DNA of 64,000 bases, from NCBI RefSeq assembly GCF_905147365.1, contig NC_056417.1:11120501-11184500 (forward strand). The letters run 5' to 3'. A program made the position numbers and the translations under genes. Below, piece after piece: positions 12,646 through 23,702 of this stretch; the stretch's first letter is position 1; each line of letters begins with the position of its first letter. The stretch is from Aricia agestis. Taxonomy: Eukaryota > Arthropoda > Insecta > Lepidoptera > Lycaenidae. The notes below the pieces were generated by a model. That model saw only the letters and a program-made list of their open reading frames with translations, did no database searches and had not been told where the DNA came from.

Positions 12646-13461
12646 GTCATTTCTACAGTTTTGTTATATGTATAGATATAGATAATCATACAAAGTATGT
12701 ATGTTTATATTTCTCTATGATACACAGTAATTTAGATCAGTAATAATTATTCAAAATAAAAAACCAAAAATAGAATTTGGAACCTTAAATTCACAACCTA
12801 TTCGCTGTATTTCGGAACACCTAAATGAGATAGCGTATAAAAATCGCTTAACAAAAAGGAATGACGTCATATTTCAAATAAAGCACCTAATAGGACATTT
12901 TGAGGGTGTTACGAAAATACTAGCCAGTGAATTTTTATAGCTTTTTATAGTTATGCTCGCGCGCCCGGCCCATTTCGCTGTGAATTATTTGGCAACATGC
13001 TGCTGCGTCGTTTGATTTACGTGCTGCACAATCTACGGATAAAAACGCGCGAATTAACGCCAAATTGCACGATATATTTGTGAGTTTTAAAAGGTCCTTG
13101 TAGGTATTTTGTTTAAAGCGTAAATGCGGAAATAAAATATATGAAGCTGGATTAATCTTCATATTGTGGGATAATGCGTCTCCCACAAAGGAAGATCTTC
13201 CGAGCGAGATGGTATGCTCGGTCAGGCCGAAGCCCACTGACGTCATTTTCAGACGTTGTTTAAAATAATATCTTGCCGTTCTCCGAAACTTCGACAGTGC
13301 GATGCAGGATTGTTAGGCGAATTGTGGGTACCGCCACAATATTTACTTTATAACTGTTGATTATAAAATTATGTCATATAAATTATTTTGTGCGCAATTC
13401 AGATACGCTACATTTTAAAAAATTTCGTTAAAAACATTATTTGTTTTACTAATAAAAGTTG
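12646..13461. other. No gene seen
   Basis: AT-rich sequence. A 103-codon minus-strand frame (12935-13246) lacks recognisable domains. Confidence 0.4.
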
Positions 13462-13463
13462 TA

Positions 13464-13619
13464 CCATCGAGGAAGTTGATTCCTAGGCAATTGACAGACC
13501 AACGTTATTTGGTCGAATATGTCAATTCAATGTTAATTGTGATCTGTCAGCTGGGTTTGACGTAACGCGACCAAACTACTTGGGTCCCCGATTTGCATAG
13601 GAATCAACTTTTCTGATAG
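13464..13619. mobile_element. MITE, TA target duplication, family M1
   Basis: The left end CCATCGAGGAAGTTGATTCC and the inverse of the right end (CTATCAGAAAAGTTGATTCC) form a TIR of about 25 bp. TA flanks both sides (13462-13463 and 13620-13621), as for Tc1/mariner-like elements. The interior shares 'TTTGACGTAACGCGAC' with the copy at 15146. Non-autonomous. Confidence 0.7.
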
Positions 13620-14171
13620 TACGTTCAAATTATTTGTTTTAACTTTTAACGTCAAGATGGTCGACTCGTAGCATTTTCGTAGCAGTGCTACGCCATTCGT
13701 AGATTTTACATAGTCGTATAACTTTTAAGGATAATACTACATTTTCTTTAATTTATATCGAAAACTTACTACCAGGCAAAATACTCAACAGAAAAACACA
13801 GTATAAATTTTATATAGATATAAGAAGACGTTAGTGGAAGAGCCAGGTAAGTAACAGTTAAAACTGTCGTTTTTTTTTTGCAAAAATTGATGCTTTAGAG
13901 CCGGTAAAGGATTTGAAATCAAGACACTATAGATTTTATGTGTAGCCAGATATTTTAGCTAGATGATGAATTAGGTAAGTTAAAAGGTTTGTTAAAAACT
14001 GCAAGGTAAAAAACGAATAATTTTCATTATGGCATAAAATAAAAGTTATCTGGTTCATCCACTCAAGTCTTTAATTATTTTGTACGATAGACATAACCCT
14101 ATATTATTAAGCATACAACATACACTATACAAATAAACCTGCTTAGTTTTATCTATGCAAATAAACTTTTA

Positions 14172-14564
14172 GGTTGTGTTGCACCAACTAACTTTAACTA
14201 TAGCTGTAACTTTAACTATAACTTTAACTACAATGCAAAATGTCAAATCTTTGGTTAAAGTTAAAAATGGACGCCATCAAGACGCCATATTTTACCATAA
14301 CCATAGAGCTCGACAAGGTTTTAAAATGCACGTGACGACAAAAGGAACTACCGCTGTCATCATACAAAAACGCAATTTTTGACAGTTCTCCTTTACCAGC
14401 AGCGCCTCCGCCCACGTTCATTTATAACGTTGTTGGACCAGCTATCATCTGTCAATTGCTCCGGTCAAAGTTAAGGTTAAAGTCAAAGTTAAATTTAGCC
14501 TTAACTATAACCATTACTTTAACCTTAACTTTAACTTTGACCACGCCTCTGGTGCTACCCAACC
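14172..14564. mobile_element. MITE with GGTTGTGTTGCACCA TIRs, TTA duplication
   Basis: The ends GGTTGTGTTGCACCA and TGGTGCTACCCAACC are imperfect inverse copies. Inside each end lie multiple TTTAAC or GTTAAAG motifs in opposite orientation (about 14187-14230 and 14465-14545), so subterminal regions pair as well. TTA flanks both sides (14169-14171 and 14565-14567), which fits PIF/Harbinger-type insertion. The 68- and 91-codon frames here are repeat by-products. Confidence 0.7.
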
Positions 14565-14798
14565 TTAGTCCACTCGAAATTTACACTGATTTACTAACAC
14601 GCCGGGCGACATTATCGGATCGCAGCGCCGTGCCAGTGCCACTTAATCACTCACCTGGCACGCTGGCACGCTGGCAGTTGGCACTGGACTCTATATCATT
14701 TACACGAGCTCATCAAAGAGCTATTCATTGAGTGAGCATTGCAGTATAGTGCTGTCCAATGCGGTCTACTGTCTCATACTTTAGTACAAACCATTTTT

Positions 14799-14905
14799 AG
14801 GGTTCCGCAGCCATACTATGTCAAAAAGGTGAACCCTTATAAGTCCGTCCTGCCTTTCTGTTCGTCCGTCCGTATGTCATAGCCTGTTTTTACTGTTGAA
14901 ACTAG
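14799..14905. repeat. Fragment of family E repeat
   Basis: It matches the left part of the repeat at 23939 and 34981: 'TAGGGTTCCGCAG', then 'GAACCCTTATAAGTCCGTC' and a degenerate (GTCC)n stretch. The right end is absent or diverged. Confidence 0.55.
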
Positions 14906-15145
14906 GTATATAGACTATTCTGTGAACTCTCCAAATACAATATCTACATATTACTATTCTGTAAGGCTTGACTTACTCGTATATGCGAACAAACAGTTTA
15001 GCTAATACACGAAATCACTATTAATTGTATGTAACGCGGTATTAGTTGTATGGTCGCGGTGTAGCGGCCAATCCACTATCCAACCTAAATCAGTCTCTCT
15101 GATAGTACCATCCTTAGAACAGGAAAACTTCTAAAATCTGTGGTA

Positions 15146-15296
15146 CCATCGAAGAAATACATTGCTAGGCAGTTGACAGACCTATGTCATTTGGTCGAAT
15201 CATGTCAATTCAATGCTAGTCTGTCGGATGGGTTTGACGTAACGCGACTAAATTACTTAGGTCCACCATCTGCCTAGGAATCAACTTCTCCGACAG
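15146..15296. mobile_element. MITE, TA target duplication, family M1
   Basis: Same family as 13464-13619: left end CCATCGAAGAAATACATTGC, right end GAATCAACTTCTCCGACAG, with TA at 15144-15145 and 15297-15298. The interior again contains 'TTTGACGTAACGCGAC'. 15299-15688 shows nothing recognisable. Confidence 0.7.
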
Positions 15297-15688
15297 TACA
15301 TTACGATAATTTAATAAACTGTTATTTAAAACCTGCGTTGAAATGTATCAGGAATACGACACTAAAGCGTTTTATGCTCCAAATTATCGATATTGAATAA
15401 CATACAATGCCGAATACATGCGAAATTAATTACTCCGTCCTTTGAAATTAAACGCGAAATCGATAGGGTTGTGGCTCGGAACCGTTTTATCGATAAAAGC
15501 CCCTTTGCTACCGTAATCGATACGGATTATATCGATATATAGGTTATGGTTTGCGCATTACTACATGGCTTTTCCTGAGCCCCCTTATACTTGGATTAAG
15601 GTAAGGAATTTCTCGTGTGACAAGAATCTAAGTGCTAAAGAATAAAATTATTAGCCATAGTAAAAAAGTCATAGTTAAGTGTACAGTG

Positions 15689-15804
15689 TTTTTTTTATGA
15701 AATAAGGGGGCAAACGAGCAAACGGGTCACCTGATGGAAAGCAACTACCGTCGCCCATGGACACTCGCAACATCAGAAGAGCTGCAGGTGCGTTGCCGGC
15801 CTTT
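15689..15804 (+). repeat. Dispersed repeat family A, truncated
   Basis: It carries the T-run, ATGAAATAAGGGGGCAAACG, the GGGTCACCTGATGG block and CGTTGCCGGCCTT, then stops before the G-rich array. Confidence 0.75.
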
Positions 15805-15840
15805 ATACTAATAAATACACAGAGAATATTATAGTTATAC

Positions 15841-16145
15841 TAGCTGTCCCGGCAAATGTTGCTTTGCCATATGAAGTATTTCGCCCATATTATTTTAATG
15901 AAGTGACTAAATAAGCATGTTACCATGGCAACGTCCATCGCTATCCCGTCACACAAACAATGGTTGCCGTCAGTCTCGAGTTGTAATAATTTACTATTAT
16001 TTCAACAAATGCACTTATCAATATAAAAAGTACCCAGTAGCCGATTCTCAGACCCACTGAATATGCATATAAAATTTGGTTAAAATCAGTAAGCCGTTTC
16101 GGAGGAGTACGCGGACTAACATTGTGACACGAGAATTTTATAAGA
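15841..16145 (-). repeat. Dispersed repeat family D, inverted copy
   Basis: Reverse complement of 7333-7652 across almost its whole length, from 'CTAGCTGTCCCGGCAAA' to 'CACGAGAATTTTAT'. Small substitutions and indels only. Confidence 0.75.
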
Positions 16146-17477
16146 AAAGAAGAAGATAATGTGTAGTTCTAGTTAGATAAGTGGCTTAATAGACAAGAAC
16201 TAAACATAATACAAAGTCTATGACGTCTATACACAACTAAAAAAAGATAATAGTAGTTTTAAAAAAATCTAAATTACTTACTAAGGGAAAAAAGTGCTTT
16301 TTTTTTACTTAAAAATAGTTTTTAGTGTCATATTATGACTCTGGTAGATATTAAGGTACACCAGTTAAACAAAAGTAGAAATAAGCAATTTTGTATAGGC
16401 ACATGCAATTTTTCTACGACAAAGGGCTGCCAAACCAATAAGCCCTAAGTCTAGTAATTTGATTACTAGATATTGGCTATTGTGTAAAGGGTGATCGGAA
16501 CTGCAGAGCCATCAACAATCCGCGCGCTTTGCGATAATGGAAAACGGATTACGGTGTACAGGACCAACGCGGTCATTGGGTCACTGGTTTGAACATTACA
16601 ATACAATATACAATAAGGAAGGTTCTGAAAATTTTGATACTAAAATACGTATACATGATTGAGACATGCATTTCAGAAGTGTTATTATAAGTTATTTAAC
16701 TGTTTGCAATCTTAAAGCTGGCGCGCAAAACGACTTTTTATCGCGCGATTATTTTACCGACCGACCAAAATTGAAATAAAATGTTACTTTATGAAAAAGG
16801 CTACAGATTTCATTTTCTACCGACATTTGTCTAGCGACCCATGCTGCCGCTGCTTTTCAATGGCATAGAGCAAACTGAAGCCTTGTGTCATAAAGTGGCG
16901 TTTTAAAAGTCGTAGTGCGCGCCAGCTCTTATATGGAAACGCCTTCAGAGTTCAGTCTCAGGACATATGTATTTTTTTAATTAAATATAAAAAAAAGTTT
17001 TTGTAGTAAAATGTAAGGTTACCGCGCAATAAACGAATGAGTGTGCTTTTGCAATACGATGAATAATAATATTTTTATGTTCCCAATATAAAATAAATAT
17101 GATTAAGTATAATATTCTTTAATTTGCTCATTTCTTCGTCTAGTCTTGAATGCTCATATTCAGAAGAACCATAAGAAATAAAGCACTTCATAATCTCAGA
17201 GATTAATGAGCAAGTAATTAATGCTACCATAAATAAATGCTGTAAATACGTTGCTTAAAACGCCATCAGATAAATAAGGCTGGTCGTAAAACGAAACCTG
17301 TTTTGCTTTTATAAATCATAACTGGATTAATCGGGAGGAGCGCAGTTAAACCGGGTTTGGCCGCTACTTCGAATACAGCGAATAGCGATAACCGGGGCGG
17401 GAGCGGTGAGTTTATAAGGTGAGCGGCGCTGAAGCAAATGTGAGGCTTCCGCCTCAAATACAGCGGAGAGCTGGGCA
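16146..17477. other. No gene seen
   Basis: AT-rich DNA. 17330-17480 is GC-richer, with repeated 'GAGCGGCGCT' and 'CCTCAAATACAGCG' motifs that recur at 17690-17765, so it may be the flank of a larger repeat interrupted by the element at 17483. Confidence 0.4.
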
Positions 17478-17482
17478 GCCCT

Positions 17483-17635
17483 AGTAGACAAGTGGCAAAC
17501 GTTTATCGCAAACACTAACAAAATGTATGCGATTTCACATAAGTCATCACTTCGCTAGCGAATACTAATGTCAAATCCCATACATTTTGTGGCGTTGGCG
17601 TTAGCGTTTACGATAATCGCTTGCCGCTTGTCTAG
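17483..17635. mobile_element. Palindromic MITE, possible GCCCT duplication
   Basis: The left arm (AGTAGACAAGTGGCAAACG onward) is inverted on the right (CGCTTGCCGCTTGTCTAG). Pairing continues inward through 'CACTAACAAAATGTATG' and its inverse for roughly 55 bp with mismatches. GCCCT occurs immediately outside both ends (17478-17482 and 17636-17640), a possible 5-bp target duplication. Superfamily unassigned. Confidence 0.5.
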
Positions 17636-17640
17636 GCCCT

Positions 17641-18332
17641 CAGGACGCGCGAAAAATGAGCGGTGCTTAAGTGAGCGTTATGCTTCTGCTTCGAATACAG
17701 CGACAAGCGCGACGGCGCGTGGTGAAGTGACAATAGAGCGGCGCTCAAGCTCAGGCCTCAAATATTGCGCCTTGCGGGTATCAGGAGCGGTGCATTTTGC
17801 GAACGGGTCTAAAAAAAGCATAGAAGATATCTGACGCCCACTAAACTGCCTTTAGCAAGCTACCACCATAATTCTAAAAGCTTAGACTTCTTACAGACGA
17901 ACGTCACTAATTGTCGACTGCCGTCACCGATTGACGCACTACAGTCCTATCAAGTCGTGTATCACCTCACTCGTCGCTTTATTCGAGGTAGCAACCTTAA
18001 AGCGGGTTTAAATACAAACTTTATAAGCCAGAATATAAAGCCTTTGTTGACATAATACTGAGCATGTAATTTAAAAATATGGCGTATGTTTTAATGCGAA
18101 AAACATTTTACATCTCACATGAAACGTATTAAAAACTATTTACATTAATTCTCCGTAATCCTTGTGGTGTTATTTATACTGAAAAACATGATCCCTCTTT
18201 GATTCCAGTACAAGCAGAATATTGTACAATAAATAATATGAAATGAAAAAGATGCACAATATAATTTCAATACAATATAATTTCATTTTGTTTTTTTTTT
18301 CATAATTTTTCTAACATCACCATATAATATTT
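17641..18332. other. No gene seen
   Basis: GC-moderate DNA grading into AT-rich sequence before the retrotransposon. The 88-codon frame at 17568-17834 runs through the preceding palindrome and is not credible. Confidence 0.4.
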
Positions 18333-18336
18333 TGTT

Positions 18337-18707
18337 TGTCGGTGGGTCAGAATTTAGATCAGAACCTTCAGACATTGTGGGCTTAGATGGGTATCGTGCA
18401 AAAGGAACAAAACTTGTAAAAAATCAAGTTGTTTATTAATTGTCTTCAAATCAGATCTCAGTTATAACACTGTACACAATCACTAATCACTCAACACTTC
18501 ACTTTACACTTGACACAAAGCGAAACGTAGGACAGTTCCGTAAGCACTGGTTGTCTGGTCGACGACTGGAGCGAAAGTAAGAGGCACTCCGCCCCACCAG
18601 AGCTTTACGACTCTGTCGAAGCGCGCCATAACTAAATTGCACCAATTCGCCGCTTGGTGGCGCACTTGCGCTTCGTTTCGTGTCCGTATTCATGACCGGT
18701 TACGACA
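18337..18707 (-). repeat. 3' LTR of element 1
   Basis: 371 bp, minus-strand ends TGTCG and CGACA. Base-for-base identical with 23332-23702 as far as I can compare. Carries AATAAA on the minus strand (18432-18437), and a copy of the first 13 codons of the polyprotein at its inner-downstream edge. A 64-codon minus-strand frame lying wholly in each LTR is present in both copies and is not a gene. Confidence 0.93.
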
Positions 18708-19278
18708 CGGCCATCCTGTGCGACACACGTCCCTGTGTGTCAGTTAATCTGTAACGAAAAGAAAACGACAAAGTCTCTGTTCGGCCATCCTTTTAACTTG
18801 CTACCATTCCTATGCAATGGAGAGAAATGAAAACTAACTATTTACTCCATTCAATTTATCTCAGCAATTAGATTTGTTTACAAAAAGCATTAAAACTAAT
18901 TCAAACTAATCAATTATCCTAATAGTAATTCAAAAACTACGACTAACTTTAATCATGTACCTTTTGAGAATCATTTTAATAAAGTTTTTCAAAATAAAAT
19001 CAATGACAAATCAATGACAGCCTTAGGATCCACATTCTCTATTCATAGGTTTGTAAACCTGCTCAAACACATAGCTTCCCATAAGGAGAGCCCGAGTCAC
19101 ACTACGACTCTATGATCAATGCTACACGGCCTGATCCGACTGTACCACCCAGGACTACTGCCTACCGCCTATCCACGGACTACCCATAGGGCAGATGCCG
19201 ATTTCTACCGGACTACGGCTACAGCATCCTGGTACAGTCTCCACACTTGTGTGAATGTGAATCCTGTACTGCTTTTAA

Positions 19279-22200
19279 CTATGGCAACATTTCTTCATTC
19301 TCCACCTCATTATCCTCAACAATCTCAATAGGTACCTGACTTTCGGGCATCTTTCTAATTCGATCATGTGCGTACTTATAGGTGCGCTTATTTGCCAAGG
19401 ATCTTAAAACATATCGGTCACCATCTAAAACTTCAATTATTTGAAATGGCCCTCTATACTTAATATCTAGTTTCGTCTGATTGCGTTCCTCATTTTCAAT
19501 TAAAACAAAGTCACCAATCGAAAATCTATTCACGCCTGCCTTGCTGCTATCAAAACGAGTCTTATTGTAAATAGCCGATTTTTGTATGCCTTCAGATGCC
19601 GATTGCCTAACGTGGTCAAGATCGATTATCTCTTCGCTATCGTTTGCCATTAGGTCTAAAGGGCGAGCTACTTTGCCTATGAAAAGTTCCAATGGACTGG
19701 CTTTTGTCACCCGACTTACAGAACAATTGAGTGCTAGCTGTACGTCTCCTAAAGAATCTTGCCAAGACTTTTCTTTGTCAGATTCAACTGCGGTAAGCAT
19801 AGACTTTAACACGCTCATTACTCGTTCCACCTGACCATTAGCGCGACACGAACCCGTTGCTATAAGATGAAGGTCGATGTTCTTACTGGTACAAAAATCT
19901 TGAAACTCTTTACTAGCGAAGCATCGACCTTGATCTGCAATTATACGTGCAGGTGCACCAAAAAGTGCTACGCTATTTTTCACTGCCCTAATACTACTTT
20001 TAGTGTCAATGTTTTTAGTGTGAAATAGTAGAACGTACTTTGTAAATGCATCGATCAGGACAAACACATACTCTTTACTATCATTCTTTCCACTCAACTT
20101 GCCTGTGGCATCAATGTGTATTGTATGCCACGGTACAGCAATTTTTGGTATAGGGTGAAGTTCGGCCTGTACCTTACCTGAACGAGACTTGGCCATTTTG
20201 CATGTCACACAATTATCAACAAATTTTCGCACATGTCGACTCATTCCCTCGAACCAATAATGATCATACAGCTTTTCTAATGTTTTTTCCCACCCGAGAT
20301 GCACTAGAGAGTCATGAACATTGTTTATGACCGACCAGCGCATAGCACGAGGGACGATGGGTAAACATTTTGTCCTACCGTTCCGCTGTATCTTACGATG
20401 AAGTATGCCTGACCTAACCTCGTAAGTTTTAGAAATGTCATCACTTAACTGTCCCTGGTCGAGATCAGAAATTAATTTCTTAATTTCTTCATCTCGCTGC
20501 TGTTCTGCATGAAGCCAATTGCTGGATAATTCGGCCAAGTCAACTCGCCTTTGCTCCACCTTTTCTATGGGACGTCTCAAAGTACCCGGCTGCTGTATTA
20601 AGTTTCTAGACAAGAAATCAACATGTCCCATTTGTTTACCTACCTTATAATTTACGTCGAAATCGAACATTTGTAAAAACATCCACCATCTGTGAACCCT
20701 CGGCGTAAGATCAATTTTTGTTCGCGAAAGCTTCAAAGAATTACAATCGGTGACTACTGTGAATTTTCGACCGTGCAAGTATTGCCTGAAATTTCTTACC
20801 GCATTGACGACAGCGAGTGTCTCCAACTCATAGGAGTGGTACCTCGATTCAGCTGGGGACGTGCGTTTGCTATAGTAGGCCACAGGGCGACGCTTACCTT
20901 CTACAATCTGGAATAATATTGCCCCGTACCCATCAGCACTCGCGTCAGTGTGTAGTTCCACCGGATATTTTGGATCAAAAATCATTAGCACAGGTGCATT
21001 GGTTAGAATTTCGATCACTTTCTGCCGTGCTTCCTCGCATTTAGAAGTCCACTCAAAGGGACATTTTCCTGAGGTAAGTTTGTAAATTGGACCCATAAGA
21101 CGCGAGAAGTTCGGCACAAACTGCCGAAAATACGAGGCTAGTCCAACAAATTGTCTTACCTGCGTTATTGACTGGGGTGAGGGTAATGCAGACAGGGCTT
21201 CTATTTTCCGCTTATTTGGTTTAACTTCACCTGCTTCTACCTCATATCCTAAGAACTCTATTCTAGTTTTAAGGAAAGAACACTTTTTAAGATTTAGTGA
21301 GAAACCTGCCTTTGTAAGTGTATCTAGAACTATCTTTAACCTCTCTAAACCTTGAATAATAGAGTCTGAAATAATTAAAATATCATCGACGTATACCACG
21401 ACGTATTGATTAGCAAGATCACCTAATGCTCTTATGATAGCACGTTGAAAAACAGAGATAGCATTACGAAGACCGAAGGGCATAGTTAAAAATTCATACT
21501 GGCCGTCCGGCGTAATAAAAGCTGTACGTTCAATAGACTCGGACTGGACTGGTATTAAATGAAAGCCGCTAGCGCAATCCAGTTTTGTGAAATAATTTGC
21601 GCCACTAAGTCGCGATATCTGGTCGGAAATGAGCGGGAGAGGATATCGGTCAGGTACTGTATTCGCGTTCAGTTCCCTATAGTCTATGCACATGCGGTCC
21701 GAGCCATCGTGTTTCTTCACTAATAAGGCGGGACTAGCAAAAGGCGAATTACTTGGTCTTACTATTCCCGCTTGTAATAGCTCGTCCACTCTATTACGCA
21801 TAACTTCACGCTCATTCGGTGATAGTCTGTAAGGACGTCTTTGTACTGTACGATTAGTATCCACTAGTCTTATCACTAACTCACCCGTACTTACACGCGT
21901 AGTAGGAAAACCCATAATGAAGAAATCCGAGTATTGTCTTAAAATACCTACCAGTTCAATGACCTTTTCGGCAGGCACGTCAGTATCAATCATATCAAAA
22001 TTATTGCAAGACGACGTTACATTCTTAGGACTACAGTAATTTACAGTTACATCTTTCGTTAAAATAAAGTTAGTCGCACTCATCGTTACAGAAAACCCGT
22101 TACTCAAAATCTCGCGGCCTATGAGAATATCACTTCGCAAAAAGGCATCAGGCAAAACGTGAAATAGAATCTCGATTGAATATCCATTAATTTCTACTCG

Positions 22201-23370
22201 ACTTAATATTTGCAAGGTACAATTGACATTTTTATCGCCTATGCCCATTAATGAGACCAAATTATTAATTCGTTTCCCGCTAAATTTATTTGAAACACAC
22301 TCTTTCATTAATGAGCATTCGGCACCGGAGTCAAAATCGAATTTAAAACACTCACCAAAGTGACTTAAGGTACTAGACGGGGGTGTGACTTCACACAGGT
22401 CGACACGCTTCACCGTTGGGGTTGCAGCAGCGCTGGATCCACTCGCAGTACAGCGGCTGGCGATGTGGCCAAGGTTGCCACACTTGTAGCAGGTGATAGC
22501 GTTGCTGCCGGCTGGAGAACGCTGTACCACTCCTGACGCAGAAGCAGTAGACGCAGGCTTCTTAATGTCAATTTTCTTCGTGCGACAGTGTGCTTGCTTA
22601 TGTCCGAGCTTGCCACACGCATGACATTTGATTTGCGGAAACGTTTCTTGCTTCATACGTTTCTCGTTCGTGACGTCATGCCGGGAATCTACAGGAGCCT
22701 TGCGTTTTAAAAACGAGAAGGCCTGCAGTTCTTGTTGCAGCTGACTGCGCGTTGTTAGCTCCGTTGTAAAAGCAAGTCGTTGCAGACGGCTGTCAATTTG
22801 TGCCAAATGAGCGACCACAGTTGACACTGCAATTTGTTCTACACTCACATTCTTCCATCGGCTGAGCAGCGACGTTATAAGACGACTGGCGTAGGCGGAA
22901 TAGGTCTCGTTTTCTTTTGGCTTTTCATTATTTAAATTTATGAGGGTAGCCGCTGAAGTTTCAACGGTTACAAATCTAGCCGTGAATAATTCTTTAAACT
23001 GGGACCAAGTAATTCCTGGGTAGGTAATTTGTGGCAGCCATGCCGATGCGGAGCCTCTTAATGCCTTACTTAGCATCATAATCAGTTGCCCGCCTTGGAC
23101 AACATCTCCGTCCAAACACAGATCGGCCGTTGCACACCACGATCGCGCATCCGCATCTTGCCTATCCGGATTAAACTCTGGCAAAATAACGTTATTACTC
23201 ACAGCTGGTGTCTTCAATGTTTGTATCAATTCACGAATTTGTTGATTCTGAATTTCGAAAAGTACCCGCCACTGATCTTCATTTTTCTCAAGGTTATTTG
23301 CCTCTTTTGCACGATTTGATCCCACATCTGATGTCGGTGGGTCAGAATTTAGATCAGAACCTTCAGACAT
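19279..23370 (-). CDS. Gag-Pol polyprotein, Ty3/Gypsy type (element 1)
   Basis: A single 1363-residue frame predicted to give capsid/nucleocapsid, protease, reverse transcriptase, RNase H and integrase. Visible motifs are two CCHC zinc knuckles (residues 249-262 and 294-307), protease DSGA with Asp347, reverse transcriptase CIDYREL (Asp563) and YVDD (660-663), RNase H HTDAS (Asp809), an HHCC-type zinc region near 1020-1065, and an integrase DD35E triad at Asp1087, Asp1146 and Glu1182. A basic C-terminal region with 'YRGPFQI' follows the integrase. The ATG (23368-23370, context CACAATGTC) lies in the 5' LTR, and codon 13 ends exactly at the LTR border. No frameshift or stop is seen, so it may be functional. 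It has no separate gag frame. The clade within Gypsy is not assigned. Confidence 0.93.
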   Translation of the reverse strand: MSEGSDLNSDPPTSDVGSNRAKEANNLEKNEDQWRVLFEIQNQQIRELIQTLKTPAVSNNVILPEFNPDRQDADARSWCATADLCLDGDVVQGGQLIMMLSKALRGSASAWLPQITYPGITWSQFKELFTARFVTVETSAATLINLNNEKPKENETYSAYASRLITSLLSRWKNVSVEQIAVSTVVAHLAQIDSRLQRLAFTTELTTRSQLQQELQAFSFLKRKAPVDSRHDVTNEKRMKQETFPQIKCHACGKLGHKQAHCRTKKIDIKKPASTASASGVVQRSPAGSNAITCYKCGNLGHIASRCTASGSSAAATPTVKRVDLCEVTPPSSTLSHFGECFKFDFDSGAECSLMKECVSNKFSGKRINNLVSLMGIGDKNVNCTLQILSRVEINGYSIEILFHVLPDAFLRSDILIGREILSNGFSVTMSATNFILTKDVTVNYCSPKNVTSSCNNFDMIDTDVPAEKVIELVGILRQYSDFFIMGFPTTRVSTGELVIRLVDTNRTVQRRPYRLSPNEREVMRNRVDELLQAGIVRPSNSPFASPALLVKKHDGSDRMCIDYRELNANTVPDRYPLPLISDQISRLSGANYFTKLDCASGFHLIPVQSESIERTAFITPDGQYEFLTMPFGLRNAISVFQRAIIRALGDLANQYVVVYVDDILIISDSIIQGLERLKIVLDTLTKAGFSLNLKKCSFLKTRIEFLGYEVEAGEVKPNKRKIEALSALPSPQSITQVRQFVGLASYFRQFVPNFSRLMGPIYKLTSGKCPFEWTSKCEEARQKVIEILTNAPVLMIFDPKYPVELHTDASADGYGAILFQIVEGKRRPVAYYSKRTSPAESRYHSYELETLAVVNAVRNFRQYLHGRKFTVVTDCNSLKLSRTKIDLTPRVHRWWMFLQMFDFDVNYKVGKQMGHVDFLSRNLIQQPGTLRRPIEKVEQRRVDLAELSSNWLHAEQQRDEEIKKLISDLDQGQLSDDISKTYEVRSGILHRKIQRNGRTKCLPIVPRAMRWSVINNVHDSLVHLGWEKTLEKLYDHYWFEGMSRHVRKFVDNCVTCKMAKSRSGKVQAELHPIPKIAVPWHTIHIDATGKLSGKNDSKEYVFVLIDAFTKYVLLFHTKNIDTKSSIRAVKNSVALFGAPARIIADQGRCFASKEFQDFCTSKNIDLHLIATGSCRANGQVERVMSVLKSMLTAVESDKEKSWQDSLGDVQLALNCSVSRVTKASPLELFIGKVARPLDLMANDSEEIIDLDHVRQSASEGIQKSAIYNKTRFDSSKAGVNRFSIGDFVLIENEERNQTKLDIKYRGPFQIIEVLDGDRYVLRSLANKRTYKYAHDRIRKMPESQVPIEIVEDNEVENEEMLP
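23314..23331 (-). other. Candidate primer-binding site of element 1
   Basis: Directly after the 5' LTR the minus strand reads TCAGATGTGGGATCAAAT. The block TCAGA.GTGGGAT matches the inner part of the tRNA-Leu primer site (TGGTGTCAGAAGTGGGAT) with one mismatch, but the terminal TGGTG is replaced by LTR bases. An alternative is a site starting at the TGG seven bases in. It lies within the coding frame. The assignment is tentative. Confidence 0.3.
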
Positions 23371-23702
23371 TGTGGGCTTAGATGGGTATCGTGCAAAAGG
23401 AACAAAACTTGTAAAAAATCAAGTTGTTTATTAATTGTCTTCAAATCAGATCTCAGTTATAACACTGTACACAATCACTAATCACTCAACACTTCACTTT
23501 ACACTTGACACAAAGCGAAACGTAGGACAGTTCCGTAAGCACTGGTTGTCTGGTCGACGACTGGAGCGAAAGTAAGAGGCACTCCGCCCCACCAGAGCTT
23601 TACGACTCTGTCGAAGCGCGCCATAACTAAATTGCACCAATTCGCCGCTTGGTGGCGCACTTGCGCTTCGTTTCGTGTCCGTATTCATGACCGGTTACGA
23701 CA
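23332..23702 (-). repeat. 5' LTR of element 1
   Basis: 371 bp, TGTCG...CGACA on the minus strand. An AATAAA signal (23427-23432 in reverse complement) lies 57 bases upstream of the ATG, so the ATG should fall in U5, downstream of the R/U5 border. A GTGA-rich stretch before AATAAA (AAGTGAAGTGTTGAGTGATT) resembles a similar stretch in element 2. Confidence 0.93.

Larger units (their letters stand above)
18337..23702 (-). mobile_element. Complete Ty3/Gypsy-type LTR retrotransposon (element 1)
   Basis: A 5366-bp element on the minus strand bounded by identical 371-bp LTRs and a perfect 4-bp target duplication, TGTT, at 18333-18336 and 23703-23706. Internally it carries one uninterrupted Gag-Pol frame ordered zinc knuckles, protease, reverse transcriptase, RNase H, integrase, which is the Ty3/Gypsy order (copia-type has integrase before reverse transcriptase). 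No env-like frame follows. Identical LTRs and an intact frame suggest a recent insertion. Unusually, the gag start codon lies in the LTR. No strong purine tract precedes the 3' LTR (AGGATGGCCG abuts it on the minus strand). Confidence 0.95.

Noticed and set aside
18499..18693. 64-codon minus frame, repeated at 23494-23688
   Set aside because: Lies wholly within the identical LTRs of element 1. No homology or role is visible; it is shared only because the LTRs are identical.
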